From an uncultured Caryophanales bacterium (GTDB lineage: Bacteria > Bacillota_I > Bacilli_A > Acholeplasmatales > Anaeroplasmataceae), in assembly GCA_937885165.1 (NCBI GenBank), contig CAKZZJ010000121.1, forward strand, positions 1 to 5,620: a stretch of DNA of 5,620 nucleotides. The letters run 5' to 3'. A program made the position numbers and the translations under genes. Shown piece after piece: positions 1-5,620 of the stretch (positions are counted from its first letter, which is position 1; every line of letters begins with the position of its first letter). The notes beneath the pieces are model-generated. The model had not been told where the DNA came from, did no database searches, and saw only the letters and a list, made by a program, of their open reading frames with translations.

Positions 1-57
1 GACTGGCCCTTCTGACCCTGGCGCTGGCGCTGACGCTGACATTGACCCAGGCGGGTA
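1..57. repeat. GC-rich scrap with degenerate hexamer tandem repeat
   Basis: 38 of the first 56 bases are G or C, against a very AT-rich remainder. Positions 13-48 are six consecutive 6-base units of the form TGRCNN: TGACCC, TGGCGC, TGGCGC, TGACGC, TGACAT, TGACCC. On the minus strand one frame reads as a dipeptide array (GS, MS, AS, AP, AP, GS) preceded by PP and followed by EGP, which looks faintly collagen-like or linker-like. Another minus frame is open and continuous with the Cys-rich pseudogene to the right. Composition changes sharply near base 57. No function can be assigned. It looks like a piece of a different sequence, either the edge of a chimeric contig or a low-complexity repeat from another source. 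Confidence 0.6.
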
Positions 58-1141
58 ATTTATCTCCAGAATTTTTATGATAAACATCATATTCTATTTT
101 TGGAATTCTCATCCCTTCTTGTTTTATATCAGTTTTTTTCATATAAATTGTTTCATTATCTGGTAAATTATTAACCCTTCTAAGTATATCTTCGCATTCT
201 CCAAGGTCTACAAATGATATATTATTATTAACATTATTTTTTTGGTTTTTTGTTGTTATTAATGTCACTGTGATTTTTCTTGCTTTTATAACTTCATCAA
301 TCCCTATATCTATTTTCTCTGTATTAAAATCAGGAAAGATAAAATAATTTTCAATTACCTCAATTATCCTGCTATATAATTTAATTTCTTCATCCAAAGT
401 TATATTGTTTCCAAGTTTTCATAAATTTTGTATTATATTAGTTATATTTATATTTTTTCCTTCTTTAATACAATCATTAGTTCCTAATTTCAGAATTGGA
501 TAGTTTTCTGGGCAAGATAAATTTATTGTACAACTAAAATTATTTTCAGTGTCAAAATAATAATTGCTAAAGTTTTCATAGCAATTTTTATAATTATTAA
601 TGTCAATAGAAAAAGGAAAATCAACATTGCATTCTTAACAATTATGAGTAATATTATTTCTTTTTATAATACATCTTTTACATCTATGTCAACATTTTTT
701 TAATATTTGTTAATTTTTGTCTAAATAATATTCTAAAGATTCTTTATAACAATTAATATAATCATTGATAGTTAATGGATCATCTTCTAGTTGATAATAA
801 TTAATATTGCATTTATTGCATAAATTATTTTTTATTGACTCTGGCGAACAATTGAGATATTTATCTAATTTACATTTACATTCATTAATTGTATTATTAT
901 TTCCATCCGTTAAATAACCATAGTATCATAACATCTTCCATTATATTCATATTTATATTTTGTATCATTTTCACATCTATCAATACTATTACCTGTTTCA
1001 TTTATTATCTTGTTTTGCTTTGATTTCCAATTATCTGAACAATCTATTGTATAACATAATTTATTTTTTATTTGAGGAAGTATTTTATTAGAAGTTTTTC
1101 CTTCATTTATACAAATAACAACATTATCTGGTATTTTTTCA
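58..1141 (-). pseudogene. Decayed Cys/Asn-rich protein fragment, eukaryotic surface-protein style
   Basis: No intact gene lies here, but the minus strand reads as one ~360-codon protein if one frameshift and four stops are ignored. From 1140 to about 923 the frame gives a Cys-rich text (CINEGK, then CYTIDCSDNW, then YKYEYNGRCYDT). A one-base loss near 922/923 shifts the frame. It then continues as YGYLTDGNNNTINECKCKLD, Cys-pair motifs (LCNKCN, HRCKRC) and SCPENYPILK to a Cys-poor part with VDLGECEDILRR and IPKIEYDVY near the left end. In-frame stops are TGA at 689-691, TAA at 710-712, TAA at 635-637 and TGA at 419-421. The spaced Cys pairs and Asn/Tyr richness resemble large Cys-rich extracellular proteins of AT-rich anaerobic or parasitic eukaryotes; this is recollection, not a search. 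Both ends are cut off, at the gpsA remnant and at the GC-rich scrap. It is probably a degraded gene copy from another genome. The exact family is not identified. Confidence 0.6.
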
Positions 1142-1444
1142 AACATTAATAAATAATTTTTCTTCATTCATAAGCACATTTATTTCTTTTAATACGCCTC
1201 TTATAAATGATGTAGGAACTGATAAAACCATAATATTAGAAAATTCTACTGCTTCTTTTAGTGATGTAGTAGCTTTAATATTATCTGGTAATAAATTATC
1301 AAAATAAGGATGTTTTTTTTCATTATTTATTTTATTAACAAATGATTCATTTATATCTTCAATCAATACCTCGTTACCATTATCAAGTAAAACTTGAGCC
1401 AAGGTTGTACCCCAGGCTCCGCCACCTATTACGGAAATTTTCAT
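1139..1444 (-). CDS. gpsA: Glycerol-3-phosphate dehydrogenase [NAD(P)+], N-terminal fragment
   Basis: GpsA reduces dihydroxyacetone phosphate to sn-glycerol-3-phosphate, the backbone for membrane phospholipids, in the cytoplasm. The 101 residues form the start of the NAD-binding Rossmann fold. They show the dinucleotide loop GGGAWG (GxGxxG at residues 7-12), the acidic end of the second strand (LIEDI), the family stretch HPYFDNLLPDNIKAT and the third-strand motif VLSVPTSFIR. The frame ends at a TGA directly after LFINV, where the family normally continues with SKGIE. Normal length is about 330 residues, so the rest of the NAD domain and the whole catalytic domain are missing. The last few codons lie at the junction with the foreign Cys-rich sequence. 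The start is well supported: ATG one base after the der stop, with AGAGGG six bases upstream. As drawn, the product could not be active. Confidence 0.9.
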   Translation of the reverse strand: MKISVIGGGAWGTTLAQVLLDNGNEVLIEDINESFVNKINNEKKHPYFDNLLPDNIKATTSLKEAVEFSNIMVLSVPTSFIRGVLKEINVLMNEEKLFINV

Positions 1445-1445
1445 T

Positions 1446-2750
1446 TTAATCCCTCTTTCTAAATTCCAATTTTATTGGGGTTGCGAAAAAATCAAAATTT
1501 TTTCTTAATTGATTTTCTAAATATCTATAATATGAAAAATGCAAGAATTTAGGTTCGTTGACATAAAAAGCAAATGTAGGAGGATTTACTCCTGTCTGAA
1601 GCCCGTAATATATCTTTATCTTGCCACCATTGAATTCACTTGGTGGAAACATTAAATAAGCATCAGTTATTATATCATTTAGTGTAGATGTTGATATTTT
1701 TTGATAACTTGCATTATAAGCCTGTTCTATTGCTTTATAGATTGTAGGTATTCTTTTATTTTCCAAACCAGATGTAAAAACAATTGGAGCGAAATCAAGA
1801 TATTTGAAATATGCTCTTACATCATCTTCCCATTTTTTCATTGTCTTTGAATCCTTATCTACTAGATCCCATTTATTTACAACAATAATACAAGGCTTAT
1901 GATATTCTTCAACATATTGTCCGATATGTAGATCTTGCTCAATAATGCCTTCATTTGCATCTAAAACAAGTAATACTACATCTGATCTTTCTATCGCCTT
2001 AATGCTTCTTAATACTGCATATTTTTCAATATTATCATAGATTTTGCCACGTTTTTTCAAACCTGCTGTATCAATTACAATATAATCTTTACCATCATAT
2101 TTGAAATTAGAATCGATTGCGTCTCTTGTTGTACCACTAATATTAGATACTATTTCTCTATTATCATTTAATATCGCATTTACCAAAGATGATTTACCTA
2201 CATTAGGTCTACCGATAATGGAGAATTTAATTCCTTCTTCTTCCTTATATTCTTGATTCTTTGGGAAAGATTCGATAATCTTATCAAGTAAATCACCGAT
2301 ACCGATACCATGAGATGATGAAATACCAATGATATCTTCAAAGCCTAAGGCATAAAAGTCATATAGATTGTCTTTGAATTTTTGATCATCAATTTTATTA
2401 ACGGCAACGATTATTTTCTTTTTAGTTTTATGTAAAATTTTTCTAATATATAAATCATCATCGGTAAGACCACTTCTAGCATCAACAACGAAAACAATAA
2501 CATCAGCCTCATCCATAGCAATTTCAGCCTGAGCTTTAATTTCTTCTAAAAAGGGGGCATCACTAAGCTCGATGCCCCCTGTGTCTATCAAGAAGAAATC
2601 ACTAAGCATCCAGGATGCTTTCTGATAAATTCTGTCCCTTGTTACGCCAGGTGCGTCATCAGTAATTGATAATCTTTCTTTAATTATTCGATTAAAGAGA
2701 GTTGACTTACCTACATTTGGTCTACCGACTATTGCTACCTTTGGTAACAT
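1446..2750 (-). CDS. der: Ribosome-assembly GTPase Der (EngA)
   Basis: Der is an essential GTPase with two G domains that acts in late maturation of the 50S ribosomal subunit. Both domains are complete. Domain 1 has GRPNVGKS at 9-16, APGVTRD around 33-39, DTGG at 56-59 and NKID at 118-121. Domain 2 has GRPNVGKS at 180-187, SGTTRD at 205-210, DTAG at 227-230 and NKWD at 292-295. The C-terminal KH-like domain (about 351-434) carries the family signature of TDAYLMFPP followed by KIKIYYGLQTGVNPPTFAFYVN. At 434 residues the length is normal. It starts 14 bases after the cmk-rpsA stop and ends one base before gpsA, so it is very probably in the same transcript. One oddity is a perfect GC-rich inverted repeat in the codons after the first DTGG, using GGG, GGC, GCC and CCC codons that are unusual among neighbouring A/T-ending codons. 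Identification is secure. Confidence 0.98.
   Translation of the reverse strand: MLPKVAIVGRPNVGKSTLFNRIIKERLSITDDAPGVTRDRIYQKASWMLSDFFLIDTGGIELSDAPFLEEIKAQAEIAMDEADVIVFVVDARSGLTDDDLYIRKILHKTKKKIIVAVNKIDDQKFKDNLYDFYALGFEDIIGISSSHGIGIGDLLDKIIESFPKNQEYKEEEGIKFSIIGRPNVGKSSLVNAILNDNREIVSNISGTTRDAIDSNFKYDGKDYIVIDTAGLKKRGKIYDNIEKYAVLRSIKAIERSDVVLLVLDANEGIIEQDLHIGQYVEEYHKPCIIVVNKWDLVDKDSKTMKKWEDDVRAYFKYLDFAPIVFTSGLENKRIPTIYKAIEQAYNASYQKISTSTLNDIITDAYLMFPPSEFNGGKIKIYYGLQTGVNPPTFAFYVNEPKFLHFSYYRYLENQLRKNFDFFATPIKLEFRKRD
1451..1456 (-). promoter_or_regulatory. Ribosome binding site of gpsA
   Basis: AGAGGG on the minus strand, six bases before the gpsA ATG and inside the last codons of der. It supports this start and suggests coupled translation from der into gpsA. 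Confidence 0.75.
2552..2580 (-). other. Terminator-like GC-rich hairpin inside der
   Basis: A perfect 10-base inverted repeat: on the minus strand AGGGGGCATC, a 9-base loop GAGCTTAGT, then GATGCCCCCT. It is directly followed by TTTTAG, so the RNA has a strong GC stem and a short U run in the direction of der transcription. The plus strand has no such T tail. It overlaps codons 57-66 of Der, just after the Walker B DTGG. It resembles an intrinsic terminator or pause site, but an internal terminator in an essential gene would be surprising. It may be a chance product of the codons for GGIELSDAP. The sequence itself is certain; its function is not. Confidence 0.5.
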
Positions 2751-2755
2751 AATTT

Positions 2756-2762
2756 CACCACC
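2756..2762 (-). promoter_or_regulatory. Ribosome binding site of der
   Basis: GGTGGTG on the minus strand, five bases before the der ATG and just after the cmk-rpsA stop codon. It is a non-canonical but usable Shine-Dalgarno sequence. The spacing supports the chosen der start. Confidence 0.5.
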
Positions 2763-2764
2763 AA

Positions 2765-4780
2765 TTATTTGTCAAAAATATCTGCGAACTGATCACCAAT
2801 TGAAGTTTCTACTTCTTCATTTTCGAGATATTTTTCATAAGATTTTCTTTCTTCTTCGTTTTGATATTTTTTAATAGATAATCTTAATTTCCATTCTTTA
2901 GGTTCAACTTCAATAACATAAGCTTTGCCTTCATCACCTGTTGCGAAATATGAAGAAATATCTTTACCACGTTCAACATTTGTCTCACTTGCAGGAATAA
3001 AGCCATCAACACCTAATGCTTCAACCTGAAGTCCGTTTTGCTTAACTTCAGTAACTTTGTAATCTACTAAAGCACCAACTTTAGTATTTACATTACGCCA
3101 AGGATTATCTATCAAAGCTTTTCTTGATAAAGAAATCTTTTCTTTTTCAGGATCGATTGCTAAAATTGCAACTTCAACCTCATCACCGATGATTACACAG
3201 TTATTGAAATTATCATTAGGGTTATGAGAATATTCAGATGCATGAAGCAAACCTTTAAGGTTTGGTGCAAGTTCAAGTAAAAGACCAAACTGTAATTTGT
3301 TTGTAACTTTGCCTATTACTTTATCTCCAACCTTGTGTTCTCCGATAAACTGTTCAAATGGTGATTTAATCAATGCTTTTCTTGATAATAATATTTTACC
3401 ATTATCTTTAGATAATACTAACGCATCTACCATATCGCCATTTTTTAAGATTGTTGTAATATCAACAAATTCATGGGTAACATCTTTAGCCTTGATAACA
3501 CCCTGAAGATTACCAAATTTAACATAAACTTGATAATTTAAAACTTTTGTGGCAACACCATGAACCACATCGCCAACTTTTAAAGCTTCAAGTTCTTTAT
3601 TTTTTTCTTCATCTTCTTTTTCTTTAGCTACTATTTTTGATGATACTACAGCGCGTTTTTTAGCTTCTTCAACATCAGTAACTCTTACTTCAACATTATC
3701 TTTGATGTTTATATCTTTAACTGACTGACTCATAGGCATAAAAAGCTCAAAACCGATATAATTTAGTAAATAACCTTTGTTAGGAACTTCCTTTACAACC
3801 TTGGCTGTGATGTTTTTACCTTCATTAAAGGCATCAACTATTTCACCAAATGATTCATCTTTTAACAATTTTAATCTTGATAAAAAGATATGTTGGTCAG
3901 TGATTTTAGATACATGTGCATCTATTTCTTCACCTACTTTAACCAAACCTACAAATGATACTACATTTTTATCATTTGTGTAATGATCTAGGTGGATAAC
4001 ACCTTCAAGATTTGTACTTAAATCTACTGTAAGTGTCTTTGGTTCAACCTGAACAATAACACCTTTTACATAGCTTCCTACTCTATATCTTTTAAATTCA
4101 AAATCTTCCATTAAGTTCTGCATACTATTCATCCTCTTATTTATAATTTTAATTATTTCATCAACAACCTGAGGTATACTCATATTTGTGGTGTCAATTT
4201 CTATTGCATCATCCGTTTTTTTAAGTGGTGCTATTTCTCTGTGAGAATCTTTATAATCTCTAGTTTTTATATCTTCTAATACTTCTTCTACACTTAAATT
4301 TATCCCTTTTAACGCAAGTTCTTTTTGTCTTCTAATGGCTCTTTCCTTAGGAGTAGCATTTAAAAATATTTTGACATCAGCATTAGGTAATACGACACTG
4401 CCGATATCTCTACCATCCATGATAATTAAGCCTTTTTCAGCAGATTTTCTTTCATAATCAACCATCTTGTCTCTTACAATTTTGAATTTTGAAACAAGTG
4501 ATACACTATTTGTGACAATTTCTTCTCTTATTTCTTTTGAAACATCAACATTATTTAAAAATGTTTTACCATCCTTAAATAAAACTTCTGTTTCATGAAC
4601 AAAAGAATATTCATTTTCATCCTCTAAATTTATTTTTCTATTTAAAGCTTCAAGTGTTATAGCTCTAAACATCGCCCCAGTATCTATATGTACAAAATTT
4701 ATTTTTTTTGAAACTATTTCAGATATTGACGATTTACCACTTCCAGCAGGTCCATCAATCGCTACTTTAAAATTCTTCAT
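2765..4780 (-). CDS. cmk-rpsA: Cytidylate kinase fused to 30S ribosomal protein S1
   Basis: One uninterrupted 671-residue frame carries two proteins. Residues 1 to about 216 are a complete (d)CMP kinase, which phosphorylates CMP/dCMP with ATP. It has the P-loop GPAGSGKS at 10-17, HIDTGAMFRA at 31-40, MDGRDIGSVV at 121-130, the KERAIRRQKE region at 145-154 and the lid/CMP-contact stretch RDYKDSHREIAPLKK at 174-188. From about 233 there are five S1 RNA-binding repeats, at roughly 233-303, 320-385 (divergent), 401-468, 483-554 and 566-637, then a charged tail. S1 helps the 30S subunit hold mRNA. Five repeats is more than the four of B. subtilis YpfD and fewer than the six of E. coli S1. cmk and rpsA are adjacent separate genes in many bacteria; here no stop separates them. 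A good internal ribosome binding site precedes Met220, so free S1 may also be made. The start is an ATG ten bases after GAGG. Confidence 0.95.
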   Translation of the reverse strand: MKNFKVAIDGPAGSGKSSISEIVSKKINFVHIDTGAMFRAITLEALNRKINLEDENEYSFVHETEVLFKDGKTFLNNVDVSKEIREEIVTNSVSLVSKFKIVRDKMVDYERKSAEKGLIIMDGRDIGSVVLPNADVKIFLNATPKERAIRRQKELALKGINLSVEEVLEDIKTRDYKDSHREIAPLKKTDDAIEIDTTNMSIPQVVDEIIKIINKRMNSMQNLMEDFEFKRYRVGSYVKGVIVQVEPKTLTVDLSTNLEGVIHLDHYTNDKNVVSFVGLVKVGEEIDAHVSKITDQHIFLSRLKLLKDESFGEIVDAFNEGKNITAKVVKEVPNKGYLLNYIGFELFMPMSQSVKDINIKDNVEVRVTDVEEAKKRAVVSSKIVAKEKEDEEKNKELEALKVGDVVHGVATKVLNYQVYVKFGNLQGVIKAKDVTHEFVDITTILKNGDMVDALVLSKDNGKILLSRKALIKSPFEQFIGEHKVGDKVIGKVTNKLQFGLLLELAPNLKGLLHASEYSHNPNDNFNNCVIIGDEVEVAILAIDPEKEKISLSRKALIDNPWRNVNTKVGALVDYKVTEVKQNGLQVEALGVDGFIPASETNVERGKDISSYFATGDEGKAYVIEVEPKEWKLRLSIKKYQNEEERKSYEKYLENEEVETSIGDQFADIFDK
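4121..4138 (-). promoter_or_regulatory. Possible internal ribosome binding site and start for free S1
   Basis: Within the fusion, at the kinase/S1 boundary, the minus strand has AAGAGG (4133-4138), then nine bases, then ATG (4121-4123, Met220, starting MQNLMEDFEF). Another ATG at 4130-4132 is too close to the AAGAGG to be its start. The spacing is normal for a Shine-Dalgarno sequence and the position is exactly where an independent rpsA gene would begin. This may be a relic of two separate genes or a working second start giving a 452-residue S1. Confidence 0.5.
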
Positions 4781-4790
4781 AAATAAATAA

Positions 4791-4795
4791 CCTCA
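4791..4795 (-). promoter_or_regulatory. Ribosome binding site of cmk-rpsA
   Basis: TGAGG on the minus strand, ten bases before the ATG at 4778-4780. It supports that start, which also puts the kinase P-loop at the normal distance from the N-terminus. Confidence 0.6.
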
Positions 4796-4797
4796 AC

Positions 4798-4820
4798 AAA
4801 TATTTTACCATAAAATATTT
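4798..4820. repeat. Perfect all-A/T inverted repeat between rluB and cmk-rpsA
   Basis: Arms AAATATTTTA and TAAAATATTT (10 bases each) around a 3-base loop CCA (TGG on the minus strand), starting seven bases after the rluB stop codon. The stem contains only A-T pairs and the downstream bases are TTTGTTG-like only if the arm is counted, so it is a poor intrinsic terminator. It could be a weak mRNA hairpin or a palindromic protein site, and it overlaps a candidate -10 element. Confidence 0.5.
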
Positions 4821-4830
4821 TATTTTACAA
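4802..4830 (-). promoter_or_regulatory. Candidate sigma-A-type promoter for cmk-rpsA
   Basis: On the minus strand TTGTAA (4825-4830, the last rluB codon plus stop) is followed after exactly 17 bases by TAAAAT (4802-4807). TGG precedes the latter, making an extended -10 of the form TGn. The match is 4 of 6 at -35 and 5 of 6 at -10. Transcription would begin near 4795, leaving only ~15 bases of leader beginning about at the TGAGG. Chance matches are common in such AT-rich DNA. Confidence 0.3.
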
Positions 4831-5535
4831 ACTATATAATTTACGAATTTCATGAACTTTTAGCTTGCGATACTCACCTGCTGCCATATCATCTATGGAA
4901 ATTCCTGCAAATTCAAGTCTTTTAATCTTTTTAACTTCATAGCCTAAGGCTTCAAATATCTTATAAATATCATTATTTTTTGTATCATTTAAAGTTATTT
5001 TAAGAAGTGAAGATTCATGTTCTTTATCAATATTTAAAAGTTCAATATCTAAATCGCGATATGTCTTATCATTAACCTTAAATCCTTTATAAAGTTTATT
5101 GAAATTAGCTTGGTTGATAATACCTTTGATTCTTACTTGATATACTTTTTTTATTTTATAAGAATTTTTAGTTAATTTATAAGCTAAATCACCATCATTA
5201 GTAAGTATTAGGGCGCCACTTACATTATAATCTAGTCTTCCTATAGGATATATTCTTTCTTTTTCATCAATTAAATCAATAACACTTTTTTTACCTTCAT
5301 TATCTTTAGTTGATGATATGATACCGCTTGGCTTATTTATCAAATAATAGATATGTTCTTTTTTTACTATAGGTTTTCCGTTAAATAAGATAACATCTTT
5401 ATTTGTTACTTTAAATCCCAATTCAGTTATTATATTTCCATTGACACTGACTTTTCCGTCCTTTATATATTCTTCACATTTTCTTCTTGAGGCTATTCCT
5501 GCATTTGCTAAAAATTTTTGTAAACGTTCTTCCAT
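4825..5535 (-). CDS. rluB: rRNA pseudouridine synthase, RsuA/RluB family
   Basis: Family members convert specific uridines of ribosomal RNA to pseudouridine; by genomic position (next to cmk/rpsA/der) this is most likely the 23S enzyme RluB. Residues 1 to about 60 are an S4 RNA-binding domain (ERLQKFLANAGIASRRKCEE, then DGKVSVNG). The catalytic domain has YLINKPSGIISS at 64-75 and GRLDYNVSGALILTNDGDLA at 99-118, where D102 is the expected catalytic aspartate. A C-terminal FEALGYEVKKIKR (194-206) is also typical. At 236 residues the length is normal. One oddity is that the usual basic motif of the form RNRQVRRM before FEALG is replaced by KNNDIYKI (186-193), losing most of its arginines and the glutamine. 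Start: ATG nine bases after GGAG, preceded in frame by two TAA stops. The family is certain. The exact target uridine, and so the symbol, is inferred from context. Confidence 0.88.
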   Translation of the reverse strand: MEERLQKFLANAGIASRRKCEEYIKDGKVSVNGNIITELGFKVTNKDVILFNGKPIVKKEHIYYLINKPSGIISSTKDNEGKKSVIDLIDEKERIYPIGRLDYNVSGALILTNDGDLAYKLTKNSYKIKKVYQVRIKGIINQANFNKLYKGFKVNDKTYRDLDIELLNIDKEHESSLLKITLNDTKNNDIYKIFEALGYEVKKIKRLEFAGISIDDMAAGEYRKLKVHEIRKLYSL

Positions 5536-5538
5536 TTA

Positions 5539-5616
5539 TTATTTCTCCAATCCATTTAAGATTTCTTCAAAATAATGAAGCAAATTGCAATTTAGAAAAA
5601 ATTGAAAATCAAAAGG
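5539..5616 (-). other. Possible C-terminal end of an upstream gene
   Basis: Between an in-frame TAA at 5617-5619 and the TAA at 5539-5541 the minus strand is open for 25 codons, ending HYFEEILNGLEK. The last dozen residues look like a protein tail, and the stop sits just before the rluB start, as expected for the previous gene of an operon. In Bacillota that gene is often scpB, but 25 codons are too few to identify it. The TAA at the left of this peptide and the lack of a start mean it may equally be non-coding or broken. Confidence 0.2.
5545..5548 (-). promoter_or_regulatory. Ribosome binding site of rluB
   Basis: GGAG on the minus strand, nine bases before the rluB ATG. Two in-frame TAA codons lie directly upstream of that ATG, so the start cannot be further upstream. 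Confidence 0.65.
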
Positions 5617-5620
5617 TTAC

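Noticed and set aside
13..48. CRISPR or regulatory repeat array
   Set aside because: The units are six bases, contiguous and without spacers, so this is a simple low-complexity tandem repeat.
419..712. Alternative genetic code (TAA/TAG as Gln or TGA as Trp) explaining the in-frame stops
   Set aside because: Both TAA and TGA occur, twice each, a frameshift is also present, and the surrounding residues do not favour Gln or Trp at those positions. Decay or error fits better.
910..1167. An intact 85-residue Cys-containing gene on the minus strand
   Set aside because: Its ATG and first codons lie inside the gpsA coding sequence in another frame, there is no ribosome binding site, and its Cys-rich text continues past its stop in a shifted frame. 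It is the head of the decayed pseudogene.
3297..3506. Plus-strand open frame of 69 codons
   Set aside because: It lies entirely opposite the S1 repeats of cmk-rpsA and has no recognisable motif, so it is a shadow of the real gene.
3777..3983. Plus-strand open frame of 68 codons
   Set aside because: Opposite the first and second S1 repeats, with no motif or supporting context.
4798..4820. Intrinsic terminator after rluB
   Set aside because: The stem has no G-C pair and no proper U tract follows it, so it would be too weak to end transcription.

Overview
The window suggests a low-GC, Firmicutes/Mollicutes-like bacterium. All recognisable bacterial genes lie on the minus strand in the order rluB, cmk-rpsA, der, gpsA, which matches the conserved Bacillota cluster (in Bacillus subtilis cmk, ypfD, der and gpsA also lie close together). 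Coding is AT-rich with mostly A/T-ending codons. Tryptophan at conserved sites (NKWD in Der, GGGAWG in GpsA) is TGG, and the three complete genes end in TAA, so nothing indicates the mycoplasma code.

Layout, reading the minus strand from the right edge. 5536-5620 is a short leader with perhaps the end of an upstream gene. 4825-5535 encodes an RsuA/RluB-type rRNA pseudouridine synthase. A 44-base gap holds an all-A/T hairpin, a candidate promoter and a ribosome binding site. 2765-4780 is one reading frame joining cytidylate kinase to ribosomal protein S1, with a possible internal start for S1 alone. 1446-2750 encodes the double GTPase Der, whose coding sequence contains a strong GC-rich hairpin followed by a T run. 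1139-1444 is only the first ~100 codons of gpsA. The genes are tightly packed (14 bases between rpsA and der, 1 base between der and gpsA), so they probably form an operon for translation and ribosome maturation (RluB, S1, Der), nucleotide supply (Cmk) and phospholipid precursor synthesis (GpsA).

The left fifth does not belong to this pattern. At about 1140 gpsA stops inside a conserved stretch. The next ~1.08 kb, still on the minus strand, reads as a Cys/Asn/Tyr-rich protein of eukaryotic surface-protein style, broken by one frameshift and four in-frame stops. At about 57 this gives way to a 68% GC scrap made of hexamer repeats. No intact gene lies in 1-1138. Two abrupt changes of sequence type suggest either a chimeric assembly at a contig end or insertion of foreign DNA into gpsA. 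I favour chimerism, because gpsA is normally important and is lost here.

I see no CRISPR array, tRNA, rRNA or transposase, and no convincing new multi-gene system. The items most worth a second look are the junctions with the decayed Cys-rich sequence, the Cmk-S1 fusion with its internal start, the hairpin inside der, and the altered C-terminal motif of the RluB-like protein.
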